DNA of 64,000 bases, from positions 4,292,001 to 4,356,000 of the forward strand of contig PUFA01000077.1 of NCBI GenBank assembly GCA_003508835.1, given 5' to 3'. Each line of letters opens with the position of its first letter. Within the stretch, counting starts at the first letter, position 1. The DNA is from Eonycteris spelaea (taxonomy: Eukaryota > Chordata > Mammalia > Chiroptera > Pteropodidae). The notes under the pieces are model-generated. The model was given only the letters and a program-made list of their open reading frames with translations. It did no database searches and had not been told where the DNA came from. Position numbers and translations under genes: made by a program. Shown one piece after another: positions 10,691-22,975 of this stretch.

Positions 10691-12499
10691 CAGCAGTTTG
10701 GGATCTGTGTGGACTGAGGTCCCTCCTGGATGTTCTGGCTTAGCAGGAGTATCATTCCAGTCCTGCCCTGCTAGTTCTCACACCCTAGCAGGACAGGCTG
10801 TCCCTCGCCACCTGGGAGGCCCTAAATACACTCATCACTAGTGGACTTGAAGAGCACTGACTAAAAAAAAGTTTGAAAACGCATTTCCTCTAGTAGCTTG
10901 ACAGAATAAAGTTTCCAGTATTTGAACTAAGACCTGATGACTCCAAAATATTCTTTAAAATGTAATTAAATGCCTTGAGAGAAATGTTATAACATGTAAG
11001 TCCACCACTGGAATCATTACTTAAACTCTCCACCAGAGCATTAATCATTTCTACAGTATCTCAGGTTTTCTAGTCTCTGTATTTTTCTGGTAGTGGGAAA
11101 CTGATACTGTCACCCACTCTGCAAGCATGAGTTTGAAATCAGAGATATTGTACTTGAGCTACATGATATTTGGAATTTATATGAGCACTGAGCCTCAGTG
11201 TCTTCTCTGTGGTTGAGGACAATGATAGACACTCAGAGGGCTGTTAAAAGGATTAATCAGGGTTATAGATTCAAGGACTAGACAGAAAGTGTGAAGGACC
11301 AGGCGGGTAATTAATTAAATCCCCTAAGTGTAAGGCAATAGGAGTGATGGTGATAGTTCATTTTCTTGTCAAAGGAGAAGCCTTTACTGGACTCCTGTAG
11401 GATCTGGCCTGATATCACTAGATCTTCCACTTTTTCAAGAAAAGCAGAAACCCAGATCCTTAAGGTAAAATTTCCCAACTATTCAATGTGGCCGCGAATT
11501 CAAATTTCTTTAAAACACTAGCTAGACCATTTAAAAAACATATCTGTGAACTAGGTACAACTGTATGCTGCCACTTTGCAGTCTCTGGTCTGAGTTAATT
11601 AGCACAATGCCCAGCACAGATTCATCAAGTCTGAAACGTGGACATCAGACAGGAGGAAGGACATGTTTGCTTGGGTGGGTAGGAGGCCAGGGGAGAGGAA
11701 ATGCACAGAGTAATCAAGACAACAACTGTGGGCCCAGAAAAGCAGCAGAAATTGAGGCGGCAGGGAAGAGAACAGATGGGAGTGGATCATCTAAGAATTC
11801 TGCCTCCTTCCCTGTCTGCCCACTCTGACTCATCTTTTGCTGACACCCCCTGGCTCTCTCATAGAAGCTGCTGATCTCTGATCCCCGTGAAGCTGTAACT
11901 GACGTAGGAGGGGTGCGGGGAGTGGGGTGAATCCTGCAGCTGGCTGGAGTCAGAAGGGCCAGCAGCTTCCTTAGGGTGAGCTTATTGGGAAGAAAACAAA
12001 AAGCATTGGGCTGTGAGCCAAGGAGGCAAATTGTGTCCTGCCCTTATTCCTTCTGGCTTTTCCCCCTCAGCAACTCCTGAATCTAGCCAAACACTTCCTT
12101 CTGGGGTGGGCTGCAGCTGCCCCACACATGTTCTAAATATAGGCTAGTGGAGTTGTTCCTATTTTTAGCCTTTGAATATGGACGCAAAGGTCACCAATAT
12201 TCCTCATTTGCTGGCTCAGCTCCCCTCTCTCTTCTCTACCTATCTCTAGTTTTCCTCCAAGAAATGTGTTTTCTGTTCAGACAAGTTAAAGTAAGATTTC
12301 TGGGGGGAAGAGGGACCCCCCTCAAATATTTGCTCATCTTGGCTGGACTCCTCATAATCTCCATGGACTGGGTGACGTATCTATACTGTGGCACACGCCG
12401 TGATGTCCTGAGTTTGGGAAAAACATCCCAGGCTTGGACGGGAGCCACTCCTTTCTCTCTAGAGCACAAAGAGAAGTTTAGGGGAGAAAATAGCTTTAA
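10691..12499. other. Mostly unique; a faint forward MIR at about 11110-11290
   Basis: 11110-11290 has a MIR-like order (gagcctcagtgtcttctctg, then aggattaatcaggg) but low identity. The rest shows nothing I can name. The 122-codon frame at 12147-12515 overlaps a 91-codon frame on the opposite strand and matches nothing known to me. Confidence 0.45.
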
Positions 12500-12830
12500 A
12501 GATCCTCCCATCTAACCTTCCAAATACAGAATCGAGGGCACTGAGGCCCAGAGGGGCTGATTTGCTTACTATTATCTAACATTAATAAGAAATATTTAGT
12601 GTAGCTTATAGTCGTGGAAGGTTTTCCTGTGCTAAGCACTTCACACAGAGTTCCTCCTGGAATCCCCATAACACAGTGAAGTATGTATCTCAATTATTCC
12701 CATTTTATAGATGAGAAAATGGAGGTTTAGTGGTTCGAGAAACTTGCCTATAAAAGGCACATAAACTGGTGATGGCGGACCCAGGGAAGACACTTAGGAT
12801 TACGACTCCAATTCTTCATCTCTTTCCAGA
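12500..12830 (-). mobile_element. MIR SINE(s), reversed
   Basis: 12500-12575 is a short reversed MIR core (gcactgaggcccagaggggc). 12580-12830 is a second, longer copy with tcccattttatagatgagaa and a degraded head. Confidence 0.7.
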
Positions 12831-13051
12831 ACCAGAGTTCAGTGTACAGATTCTTCACAAAGGTTAAAAGAAAGGAAGGAGAAAAATGGAAGAAGAGAGG
12901 AGGGAGGCTTGGCTGGAACACACACTCTGTGTCACCGTTTCTTTGGATACTGCTCAGTGTTTTAAGGACAAAGGCAGAGCCGTGGCAATAGTCCCTGTCA
13001 AACCACCGCAGCCGAAGAGCTGCTGAGATCCGAAGCTCTTTGGCCCTCTTT
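12831..13051. other. Intron sequence next to the SNTB1 donor
   Basis: Unique sequence lying just downstream of the exon in gene orientation. No further feature recognised. Confidence 0.5.
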
Positions 13052-13053
13052 AC

Positions 13054-13276
13054 CTGTTCTCAGTGTCGGCCAAGGCCATGCTCCGTGTGACGTAGCACAT
13101 CTTGAGGGGGATGCTTTTCCGGTCTCTATGGAAGGAGAAAGACTGTGACGACGGTGACAGAGGATCTGAGGAGCTGCTCCCTAACCGAGGGGATTCGGGT
13201 GGAGGCGTTTCCCACCCAATCTCGGACACCGGGGAACCCTTCTTCACGTAGGGTGTGGCCTCTCGCATGTACTTCA
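13054..13276 (-). CDS. SNTB1: SNTB1 (beta-1-syntrophin) internal exon, probably exon 2
   Basis: Read on the minus strand, this exon follows a long pyrimidine tract and CAG acceptor (13277-13303) and ends at AG|GTAAAG (donor GT at 13053-13052). It is 223 nt: two bases of a split Val codon, 73 whole codons and two bases of a split Arg codon. The frame is open throughout and begins V-KYMREATPYVKKGSPVSEIG; it later contains FHRDRKSIPLKMCYVTRS. I recognise this as syntrophin beta-1, just after the PDZ domain: first a Ser/Pro-rich linker, then the start of PH1b, the second half of the split PH1 domain. Syntrophins are membrane-associated cytoplasmic adaptors that bind dystrophin, utrophin and dystrobrevin through the C-terminal SU region and bind channels and signalling proteins through PDZ. 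The full protein is about 540 residues, so this is about one seventh of it. The linker reads SSSSDPLSPSSQS and may carry two more residues than human. Exon number is inferred from its place after PDZ. Confidence 0.93.
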
Positions 13277-13303
13277 CTGCAAGAAAAAAAAAAAAGACAA
13301 CAA

Positions 13304-15734
13304 TAAGCTCTTTTAAGTACATCTGGAAAGTCTGAGTGCAGTTTTTTGAAACTCACATTAGACAAGCTCTTAATACCGAAGCTCTTAAATTCTGAACAAG
13401 ATTCAGAATTTTTGCTCCTCTCATGATAGTTATCCTGTATTTAAATGACATACCTGAATTTTAAAATTTGCTATTATGATGACCTGAACTTGAGAATTAT
13501 TGCCTACTTTGATCAATCAGTACAACTTCTATCTTTTCAGATTATAAATTGCATTTTGGGAAAGTGGCTGAGAAAGAAATGGGCAGAGAACAAGAAAGCG
13601 TAACTTAGGTAAAAGACACAGTTATTCAGTTTGGTTGTAGGGAATCTGGTAGCCACATTCATTATCCATGTCATTTTTCTGTTGAGAAATAAGGACAGAC
13701 TTTTCAATTTAATAGAGCTGAGAATTATATGAAAAAAAATAAATAGAAAAGCACTTATTTTGTAATCATAAAAATCTGTAATAGCAAAAAGATTATATGT
13801 AAGAGCTGAAAACTAAGAACAACCTAAATGTCTACTACAAAAAGGACAGATTTAATAAATTGTAAGCATTCAATATAATCATTTTGAAAAGTAGATATAG
13901 ATGTGTTGATGTAGAAAGACCATAAGGTCTATTATTAATTTTAAAAAAATAGAGAGCAGAACATTTAGTGTAAATCTTTTTGTGTATAAAGTGGTAAATA
14001 TATATATGCTTGTATATATATCTATGGCTATTTCTGGATAGAAACACAAGAAAATGTTAACAGTAGTTAGCTCTGGGAAGTGGAAATAAGAGTCAAGATA
14101 ATGGAGAAATAGATCTTTACTATTCATTTATTACCTTTTTATACCATTTTTCATATTTACCATATGCATATATTACTTTATGAAATTTAAAGAAACAAAA
14201 ACACTTTAAGAGTTGAGTAGAAGAAATTCTGCTCTCTGATATATCTACTTGGCCTTAAGAAGTTATTAGCATATTCTAAATTTAAGTATTTGGTTCTTAG
14301 ACAGCTTCTAAGTTGACAGGGCGACTAGATTCACATATATAAACTTTCGTATCCTTCTGTCACTCAGTCTGGGGAGAGGAGGACTTGAGGGAGAGTCCCG
14401 CTGCTTGGGGAAGGACTTGACTAAGTCCTGTACAGACATCTGCTATTACAAATGGCAGTGGATTGGAATGGGTGCAAATGAGGGGGTATTGCCGCTAGAT
14501 CTCTGAGGATTCGAGTCCACAAACTAGTGCCTTCGCTGTGCAAGACATGGAGCCAGGCTTATGGAGAGTGCAGAAGTGGAAAACACATAGTTTCCATACT
14601 CAAAAATTACAAAATCATGGGCGACTGTACTGCATGCTGTCGATGTCCCATCAGCTCCCTTTTATCAGCAGGGCGCCTACCTCGTAACTGTTGTGTGTTG
14701 GCTGAGAACAACTCACAGCTGCACCACTGTTCTGGAGCACTGATCTTAGCCCCAAAGAAGCCATCATGCCTGGGAGGCAGTAGGCTTGCTGCCCCATCCC
14801 CCAGACAGAGGCTCTGCTTCCAGGGAACCCACCTATGACATAACGACGTAAGACTAGTATATAAACCATAACACAAAGGGGGAATGAGCTAGTTTTATAG
14901 AGGAATAAAGTTCCTTAGAGGAACTCATGAGAAAAATGGATCTAGGCGTATGAGTGAAAGATTAGGCTCAAAACAAATAAGCAGACCAAACACACCCAGA
15001 GGCATTCAATGTGGATCTATATTTGCAGAACCAATCGTAGTTATCAAAAACAGCCATATTAATTCAAGACAAAGGAGATGTCATTTAGCACCAACATGTA
15101 TTTGAAAATAAGATTTCAGAGTCTTAACTGAACATCGATGCAATTAGGAGAATATAATAGCTCCATGATTCAAAAACTTGTTAGCACAGGTTATAGTTAC
15201 AGAAGGAAAAGGTTATTCTTGGCCACTGTTTTTTAAGGAATACTGTTTATTTCTGGGTAATAGACTTAAAGAGGAAAACAGACATACCTTAAACAAATGA
15301 AGAAAATTTAGGGGGACAGATTGATTTAAGCTGTCCAAAGCTGAAGCAGACCTATTTTGAAGGTATTGAATTTTTCATCTCTGCAATGCTTTAGAAAGAA
15401 GCTGGAACACTGCTTAGCTTTGTACATCATAGAATTATACTTATTGGTATATAAGAAATTCAAGTATCGGCTGAGATTGTCTGAAGATTCTCCTTTAATT
15501 GCATTATTATCTTTCTGGCTGGAGTAGGGGATGAGGGTTATACAGTGAGAAACCAGGGATGCTTCATGGAATAGGTAGCATTGGAACTTGGCCTTAAAGG
15601 GTAGCTAGGACTTAAAAAGTAGAGATAACAACAACAACAACCCTTCTTTTATATAAGGTACTCTGGTTTACACTTTTTAACACAATTCTGTAGGCAAGAG
15701 GAGTTGGACCTCCGTTGGGAAGGGGGATGAAAGA
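13304..15734. other. A+T-rich intron, no recognised feature
   Basis: Upstream flank of the SNTB1 exon. It includes an atatat-rich patch near 13997-14030 and a 103-codon plus frame at 14527-14838 overlapped by an 89-codon minus frame. Neither has any recognisable domain. Confidence 0.5.
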
Positions 15735-16140
15735 AGGAACATTTATCATATACCTAATGACGTGCCAAGTATGGAACCAGGCGCTTCAACAGCTTTCTAC
15801 ATTAAGCTTCAAAATAACCATTTAAAGTCTCTCTGTATAAGAAAACTAAGTCCAAGGAGGAAGCGGGTCATGGATCTTTCATTTATCTAGTATCTATGTA
15901 GCCACAAACAATAAAATAATACATTGCTATCCCTTTCAGACCCTGCTACAAAAAGTCTTACAGAGCGACTTTAATTCTGGTGGACAATAGGAGCTTTACA
16001 TAGGTTATCCCTTGCCAAGACTAATATTATTTTACATATTAGCATATCAAGCCTCAGAAGTTAGCTTCTGTGGAGTCACGTGGCTGCTAAGTGGTGGAGC
16101 TGGGGTTTGATTTCCCAGAGATCATATTCTTTCATGAAAT
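15735..16140 (-). mobile_element. Two reversed MIR fragments
   Basis: 15735-15865 has gacgtgccaagtatggaacc and an aagaaaactaagtccaagga core. 15985-16135 has aagcctcagaagttagcttc and gtggctgctaagtggtggag with the ggagctggggtttga head. About 120 bp of unique sequence separates them. Confidence 0.65.
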
Positions 16141-17188
16141 CTGGCCACCCCCTAGAGGAAGGATGCAAAAGGAGAAGCTAATAGTTCTGGACTTTATTCT
16201 GTAGGCGGTGGTGATAGCCATGGTGCTCTACAAACAAGAGAATGGCAGAATCCGCAGTCAGCTTTAGAGAGAACTCCCAAAAAGTCAGATTGAGTATACA
16301 GAGGAAAAAAAATATTGAGGTAGATCCACAAGGTCATCAGAAGTTACTGCCAGAGATAACCTGAGAAATGCTCAAAATATCCATATAAGGTAGGAGAAGT
16401 CCCAGAAATGTATAGCTTGATCCATTCATGGGCAGAGGCATGGGAATCATAGCAGGTCTTAGCCTAGAAGCAATTATTTACCACGTAGCCACTTCCTGTG
16501 TGGCATAGAACTTGGGAAAATTACAAAGGAGAGAAGACATAGTAATTCCTTGAAGAAAGGACACCTCATTGGAAATGATATTCAGCACAGAGTAATCTTT
16601 CTAACTGAACAACTGAAAATAAAGACAGAGAAAATAAGTTAACAGGGTAGGTATGATAACTTAAAGATTTATTCATTCAGCCAAAATTCATCAGTCAAAT
16701 TTATGTTCTGAGAACTGTTCTTTCCATGAGACATGATAAGAAACGGTCTCAGTAAAAGATGTTTAAGCCTAGAAAAAGAGGAAGGGAAGTGAGAAGATGA
16801 CATGAATTCTTGTGTTAAATCTTAAACTTAGTTTAAGGAGGTTCAGATAAGTTTCTATGGATCTGGCAGAATCCAATGCAAATAATTTCTAAAGGAAGGC
16901 AGTTTCATCCTACGCTTCAAAAAGTCCTTATGAATCATTTTCAGGGGCAACGAGCAGCATAAAATCTCAGAAAATGTTGAACACAAAGAAACAAGGCACC
17001 ATGAACAAGAACCAATGAAAATCACTGATAGCAGTGAGAGTCCCACACAGACTACGAAGCAACAAGCATGCTTACTGTGTGCAAAGAAACAAATAAAAGC
17101 TTGGGAGAATCTTCTAGAGATTATTTTTTTTTAAAGCAACCTAACAGATAGGTAAAATAATCAAACAAAACATCCAGTAGTAAGATAA

Positions 17189-17223
<35 letters not shown>

Positions 17224-18070
17224 CTATAACCAAAATTAAAACTTCAGTAATCATTTCAGAAGAATTAGTGAGTGAATTGTAGATCAGAAGAAATTATACA
17301 GGATGTAGCACAAAGATAAAAAAATAAAAAATGGAAACTACGGAATAGAGATTAAGAGATGTACCGGACGAAATGAGAAGGTCTAGTGTCTGTTTAACTG
17401 GAGCCCCGAAGGACGGGGTTAGAAAGAAGCGCAGAGTTGAGAATGTTCCAACAGAAACACACCAACTCACAAGTTCAAGAAACCTGTCTCGATTTTGCTG
17501 AACCATCAAGGCAACAGATATAAAGTAGTCCTGCTTTGTACCTCAGGTAGGCTAAATGGCTTATGTTTTCCTTAGAACTTTGTTTCTTTTGAGAGTTTAG
17601 AATCACCTCTGCCTTTTACCAGTGTTGTGAGGAAGCCTCAACAAAATCCTTAAACGAGCCTTGAGATCTCCGACAGCCCAGAAAACAAATTTTTCAATTT
17701 CAAGGATAATAGAGACAAGAGAGATTCTCATCGTTGCTCCTAAGCAAGAGACGCTTTAAAACCACTTTTCTGAAGCTGACACACTATATCTGCTTCCATA
17801 CCACTGGGCAGAATGTAGTTCCACTTCAAGATGGAAAAGAAATTTATTTTCAACTCTGGATAACCCTGTGCCAGCCCAGCTTAGAACTGGATGGGCACGA
17901 GAAATCGTTACTCTGGAAGAAGAGGATAGATATTAGGGAACAGCTCTCAGGATTTGCCATAGGGAGACCACCCTAATTCCGGCAGCTTAACACACGAGAC
18001 TATAACACATAAATACAAGTAAATGTGTTGGAGCAATCAGGGGAAAAAAACCCACAATGACTAGGTCCCA
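16141..18070. other. Unique intron with an (AGT)n tract
   Basis: No gene or named repeat found. A pure trinucleotide array occupies 17191-17222. Confidence 0.5.
17191..17222 (+). repeat. (GTA)n trinucleotide microsatellite
   Basis: About ten and a half uninterrupted gta units. Confidence 0.97.
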
Positions 18071-18074
18071 TGAA

Positions 18075-18285
18075 CTTCGATAAGTGTTTCTTGTGTATTA
18101 AACTCATTGGAATCTCAGAACAACCCTACGATACAGACATTGTCATCACCCGCATTTTAGCAGACACTGCAGTAAGCGAGAGGTTATACCATATGCCCGA
18201 GATACAGAGTTAGAAAGTGGCACGTACAGGAGTCAAACCCAGGCAACCTGGCTCCAGAGACCTCCTTTTAACCATGAAGCAAACT
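18075..18285 (-). mobile_element. MIR SINE, reversed, well preserved
   Basis: Nearly the whole element in reverse: tgtgtattaaactcattgga, then the cattttagcagacactg core, agagttagaaagtggcacgt, and the head caaacccaggcaacctggct. Confidence 0.8.
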
Positions 18286-19440
18286 GTTTCTCACACTTAG
18301 AAAAAAATTAAGTGTGTGTGCGTGTGTGTATGTGCGCATATTTAAGCCAACATTTTTATGTACTGGGAGAAAACATCCAATTAAGAGGCTATTGCCTGTA
18401 ACATAAGAGAGATTGATTTTGTCAGCCTGAACTATTAAACTATGGCATTTCAATAAATGCCTTTTAAGACACCGTAATATGTGTTCATAATAGAGGGTTT
18501 AACCTGGCAGAAATGAACAGCCAGCGTCTGCATAATTACACCTCCACGTGCACACAGACAGGAATTTCAGGCCAAGAGCTGTTGAAAGGATTCAAGAAAC
18601 AGCCAGGTCCAGGTTCAGTGCGCCTCATAATCAGAACTAATTAATAACCCATGCCCTTCCTGGGCATCATGAATTAAAAACTGTGGTTGAGCAATTAAAA
18701 TTCCAAATTCCAATCTTCAGTTGCAAAAAAAAAAAGAAAAAAGAAAAAAGAAAAAAAAAAGGGGGGTGGTGAGCGGGAAGAAGTGGTGTTCAACCCAAGA
18801 ATACACCAAGTTACTTTCAATATGTTTCCAGTTCTTCATTTGAAGGACAAGCACTTGTGAAAATTTCAAAAGAACACGCAGTAAGGCCCAAGTTTGCGAA
18901 AGCCCCAAGTTACAATTAAATCTTTGTTGGGGCAGCCAGATGACATTTGAAAGGAAAAGCACACACAGGCTACTAATGAGGAAATGCTTTAGGCAAATCC
19001 AATCAACCCTCCTACTGGGCTGGTTTCCGAGGAGCCAGAAAGTCCCTCTGCTATGGGCAAGAATTCTTCTTAAAAATATCAACAAAAACAACAAAAAAGA
19101 GACTTCCAGATTACAGGGAGGAAAAGAAATATTTCATTACTATCGGCGATGTGAACACAAAATGTACAATTTCTAATGTGATTAAAGGAAAAGCTGGAGG
19201 CAGGAAACCTGAGTATTTGGACCTTTGGTGAAACTTCCAAGTTGGTGACAGGTTGTTGACAGTGGGATTTGCTGACAAAAATGCAATCTAAAACGTTCCC
19301 TTCGTGACATTTCCTAGGTCATCTTAGAGAGGAAAGATGCAGAGGGAGGTCATTAATATTTCCAAAAGACCAAGAAATGATGGAGGAGGTAATATAAGCT
19401 TCCCAGAAGCTAAAGCTAATCTTTCAGGAGGCTGAGCGGT
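18286..19440. other. Unique intron; A-rich tract and a possible conserved block
   Basis: 18480-18700 is repeat-free and has several TAATTA-type homeodomain cores (for example aactaattaataaccc), so it is a candidate enhancer by appearance only. 18725-18760 is an A-rich run with interspersed G. Nothing else recognised. Confidence 0.4.
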
Positions 19441-19444
19441 GAGG

Positions 19445-19640
19445 CGCGACGAATTGGCCTTGGGACTTGGGGACTTGGACTACGCTGCTGGCTCAGCCCG
19501 CTAACTAGCTCTTCAGCCCTGGGCGAGTCACGTCACCACCCAGATGTCATTTTCTTGGCCTGTCAAAGAGGAAAATAGGGTCCCTACCTTTCAAACATTC
19601 TGTGATTCTATGGGAAGCTGCCTCGGCTGACAATATTAAG
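19445..19640 (+). mobile_element. MIR SINE, forward
   Basis: Order is forward: a head with ctggctcagcccgctaacta, the ccctgggcgagtcacgtcac core, then gaggaaaatagggtccctac. Confidence 0.6.
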
Positions 19641-20225
19641 TATATATATATTTTTCTGATCTCATCTTACCATTTATGTCATCACCAACAAATGGCTCTG
19701 TTAAAATGGGTGCTGAACTCTTAGGCCCTGCACATCCTGTGTCGTCTTACTTTTTTCCCAAACGCTACAGACGTCCGACAGATATGAAAATAATCCTGCC
19801 AATTGAGCTGATGTACTCGGGTTACTTGTTCTTTGGAAGAGTTGTCCAAAAGAACAGTTGTTTTCATTCACTTACCAGTATTTATTTTTCTTCCATTATT
19901 CTGCCAGGTGAATTTTTGACAGCAGGATTTTAAAAGACATGTGCAGAACGGCCAAAGGGTTCTCGTGAGGTCATTAGGACCTCGTGGGTGAGGGTGCTGT
20001 GTTTCGACATATAAAGTCAGGAGTAAAATAAACTGGATATGAGTTGCTGAGTAACCTTCACTCTCCACGAAATAACCATCTCAAAATTACCCTGTTTCAC
20101 ATAGTCAGTCATTCCATGTGACCTGCCTCAATTCTTCGACCAGGCAAGATCGCCTCCCCCAGAGATGCTAACTAGACCCAAGTATCTCATCTTATGGGTC
20201 CTACAACCACCCAGAAGAACAGCGA
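19641..20225. other. No recognised feature
   Basis: Unique intronic sequence with a short tatatata patch near 19640. No frame of interest. Confidence 0.5.
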
Positions 20226-20227
20226 TT

Positions 20228-20400
20228 GGTTTAGTTACCCATTAATTCAACGAATGTGTAATGAGTTCCTTCTGTGAGCAGGGCTCTGAGTATTCAAGCT
20301 TTCCCAGCGAACAATACAGACTAGCGGTGCCTGCCCTGAGGTGCTTCCATTCTCGTGAACATGTGCATGTTGGGGGCTGGGGTGGACATATTAAATAAAC
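20228..20400 (-). mobile_element. L2 3'-end fragment, reversed
   Basis: Reversed L2 tail: attcaacgaatgtgtaatga, agcagggctctgagtattca, gcctgccctgaggtgcttcc. Confidence 0.55.
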
Positions 20401-20444
20401 AGACAAATCTAGGGCACACACACTAGAGGACTTGGGTCTGCCGC

Positions 20445-20760
20445 AGTTCACACAGAGCCATTCACCATTTGGCTCCTGCCCACTTCCTGTCCTCATCTTA
20501 GCTGATTACCCGTTGGCTCCCATGGTTTGCATGCGAGCCATAGAGAAATACTGTTTCATTCTCTGAATGCACCAAGTTCTCTCCTGCATCTGTTCTTTGC
20601 ATATGTGGTTTCCTCTGCATGAAAACCTTTCTGGTAAACGTCTCTCTACGTCCTGTTAAGTCTCAATTTAGGAAAGACCTCCTTCTTGAAGTCCTCCAGG
20701 CATGCCTCCCTTCGGCTCCAACCACACTTTTCGGCAACCTCCACTGATATCCACAGCATC
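20445..20760 (+). mobile_element. L2 LINE fragment, forward
   Basis: Forward L2 blocks: ttggctcctgcccacttcct, a ttctttgcatatgtggtttc block with cctctgcatgaaaac, then gtcctgttaagtctcaattt and cctccttcttgaagtcctcc. Confidence 0.6.
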
Positions 20761-20911
20761 AGGACACACACGTTATGATGACGGCTTATGCCATGCAAGG
20801 CACTGTGCGGATCGTCTGTCAAACATGTAAACGCTTACACATCACGTGCCGTTATCTGTTTGCTCGTGGGGTGTCTCTGGTGGAATCATAAGGTCCGCAA
20901 AGTCCAGTGGC

Positions 20912-21165
20912 AACAGAAGTTAAAACTCTAGACTCTGGGGCCATGCTGCTTAGTTTCAAATTTGACTCTGCCACCTGCCAACGGTGGCAGTTAACTGAGA
21001 GCTCAAATTTCTTCAACCACTCGATGTCTCCATTTCTCCATCTGTAAAATGGGGACAAATAGTAGTGCCTCCCTCGAAGAGCTGCTATGGGGATTTGATG
21101 AGATAACAGATACAAAGTGCTTAGCACGGAGTCTAGCACAATGAGGAATGCTCATGAGTGTTAGG
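20912..21165 (+). mobile_element. MIR SINE, forward
   Basis: Contains tttgactctgccacctgcca, ccatctgtaaaatggggaca, gatttgatgagataacagat and gtgcttagcacggagtctag in consensus order. Confidence 0.8.
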
Positions 21166-21407
21166 GGAAAAAAAATATTGACGTTTACATCTATATCATG
21201 ACAATTAACATAATCGACTGGCTGTAAAACATGGACTTATTGAGCAAATGAATGACAAAGTTAATAGAATCTCCAAGACATCCATTTTTTTGCAGATTTG
21301 TTCTTTAGGAGGGAGAGTCTTATAACTGAAGCAGGATGTCACTTGTTCAAGGTTTCAAGACAATGAAGTGACCGATGAGATGCAGAAATCCAAGTCTCTA
21401 TCCTGTA

Positions 21408-21625
21408 GAACGAGGGTTGGCAAACTTTCTCGAAAGGGCCAGATGGAAAATTTGGGGAGGGGCTTTGTGGCCCTTAGGGTCTCTGTCTTAACGACTTCAT
21501 TCTGCACCACAGCATGAAAAAAGCCACAGACGATACGTAAACAAATCAATGTGGCTTCATCCCAATAACACTTTATTGGCAACGGCCCGATTTGACCTGT
21601 GGGCTGGTTTGCCAACTCCGTCTGC
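21408..21625 (+). mobile_element. hAT-Charlie-type nonautonomous DNA transposon, copy 1
   Basis: Begins gagggttggcaaactttctc and ends ggctggtttgccaactccgt, an inverted-repeat arrangement. Inside are aaagggccagatggaaaatt and cccaataacactttattggc. This is the common mammalian element of the ggtcggcaaactttttctgt type. The exact family name is not assigned. Confidence 0.7.
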
Positions 21626-22734
21626 AGCACAGCAACAAGAACCAGCGATTACTGACTACGAACCACAGATCGGGCCCTACTCTACATGTGTGAAGTCTTC
21701 TGGCTCGTCTAAAACTAATTCTATGAATTCGGGAACATTATTATGTCTACTCTCCAAGCAAGGGAGTGTGGCATGGGATGCCGCAATGCCTTGCTCCATC
21801 AAGGTCACGCGACAACAAATGGCAAGCTGGTGTTTGAACTGTCCAGCTCCAAGGCTTCCAGTCCTCATCACTTTACCACGCTCTGTCCTTGTGCCCTGGG
21901 TGCTGCCTCTACACATGGCCACATGTTCATGCCTGAATCCCGTTTGTCCGACCTCAAAGATTTTAGACAACATGCCTTTTAAAAAAGACCTTTTTATCTG
22001 AAATGTTGTTTTCTTCTCTTTTTTTCTTATATGGAACCCAAACCTGATCCAATGATTTGTATTCACTGGTCATGGCTCTGCTCTGCAGAGATACACCAAG
22101 AATCTTGAGCATCTCATAAACTGATAAAATATAAATGTTCGTCTTTAGATAAAAAGACAAGCCTGGTTAAAAGGAGCTGCAGCTACTGCTCAGATGTTTT
22201 TAGGCTCCTGGTCCACATTCTCTCAGAGCCTAAAGGTGGTGATGGACAAACTAAAAGTATGTCAGGCATGACAGATGTTGCTTTTACTACTTCAGGCTCC
22301 CAGGTAGCTGCTGGGAGAGACATCCAAGGCCTTAGATGAAAAAAATTAAGATTTTAAAAGTCTCGAACAGGCCGAAATTAAAAAGATGAAATATAATAGA
22401 GATAAGATAGAAAGTTTTGTCATTGCACATTCAAAATAAAATCACTACAACATGTATGTGACTTTATGTTTATGTTACATGGAGAATGTTCTTAGAAGCA
22501 TTTCATGTGAAGGACGGTTCTAGGGATGTCCATGGCCATAGTTGTCATACAAAGTAATAAAACGTTAGGCTGTACTGGTAGAAGCATAGTGTTCAGAAAA
22601 GGAGAAGAGAGTTCCCCTCGTTAGCACCTCGATCAGCCCATACCTGAAGCCATGACAGGTTAGACAATTTAAATGAGGACAAGGAGAGTGAGCAGGTTGT
22701 TGACAGGTTCAACAAATGAAGAAAACATAAATGA
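21626..22734. other. No recognised feature
   Basis: The longest frames here (150 codons at 21549-22001 plus, 129 codons at 21677-22066 minus) overlap each other. One starts inside the hAT element. Neither shows a domain or recognisable similarity. Confidence 0.5.
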
Positions 22735-22975
22735 CAGACATTAGAGCACAGCAGTGAACAGCATAGACTCTGGAGTCTGTTTACTGGGCTGCAATTCCTA
22801 GCTCTTTTATCGCCTACCTCTGGGGCTTTGGACAAATTACTTAATTTTCATGTGTTATTTCTTCCACCATCTCATAGTAGTGTTGTGAGGATTAGATGAG
22901 TAATAAAAGTAAAAAAGAATCATAAGAACGGTTGGCATTAGTAAATGTCATAAGGATCAGTTACCATTATTAAAA
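22735..22975 (+). mobile_element. MIR SINE, forward
   Basis: Head catagactctggagtctgtt, core ggacaaattacttaattttc, then tgttgtgaggattagatgag. Confidence 0.75.

Larger units (their letters stand above)
1..13053 (-). other. SNTB1: SNTB1 downstream intron, partial (probably intron 2)
   Basis: This follows the donor GTAAAG at 13053-13048 on the minus strand. The next syntrophin exon, the rest of PH1b, was looked for by reading the minus frames and not found, so the intron is longer than 13 kb. The exon ends after two bases of an Arg codon, so the donor phase is 2. Confidence 0.82.

Noticed and set aside
1..13050. Next SNTB1 exon (rest of PH1b) in the left part
   Set aside because: Minus-strand frames were read for the expected continuation after the split Arg codon; none found.
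21549..22001. 150-codon plus-strand frame
   Set aside because: It begins in the hAT-Charlie element and is overlapped by a 129-codon frame on the other strand.
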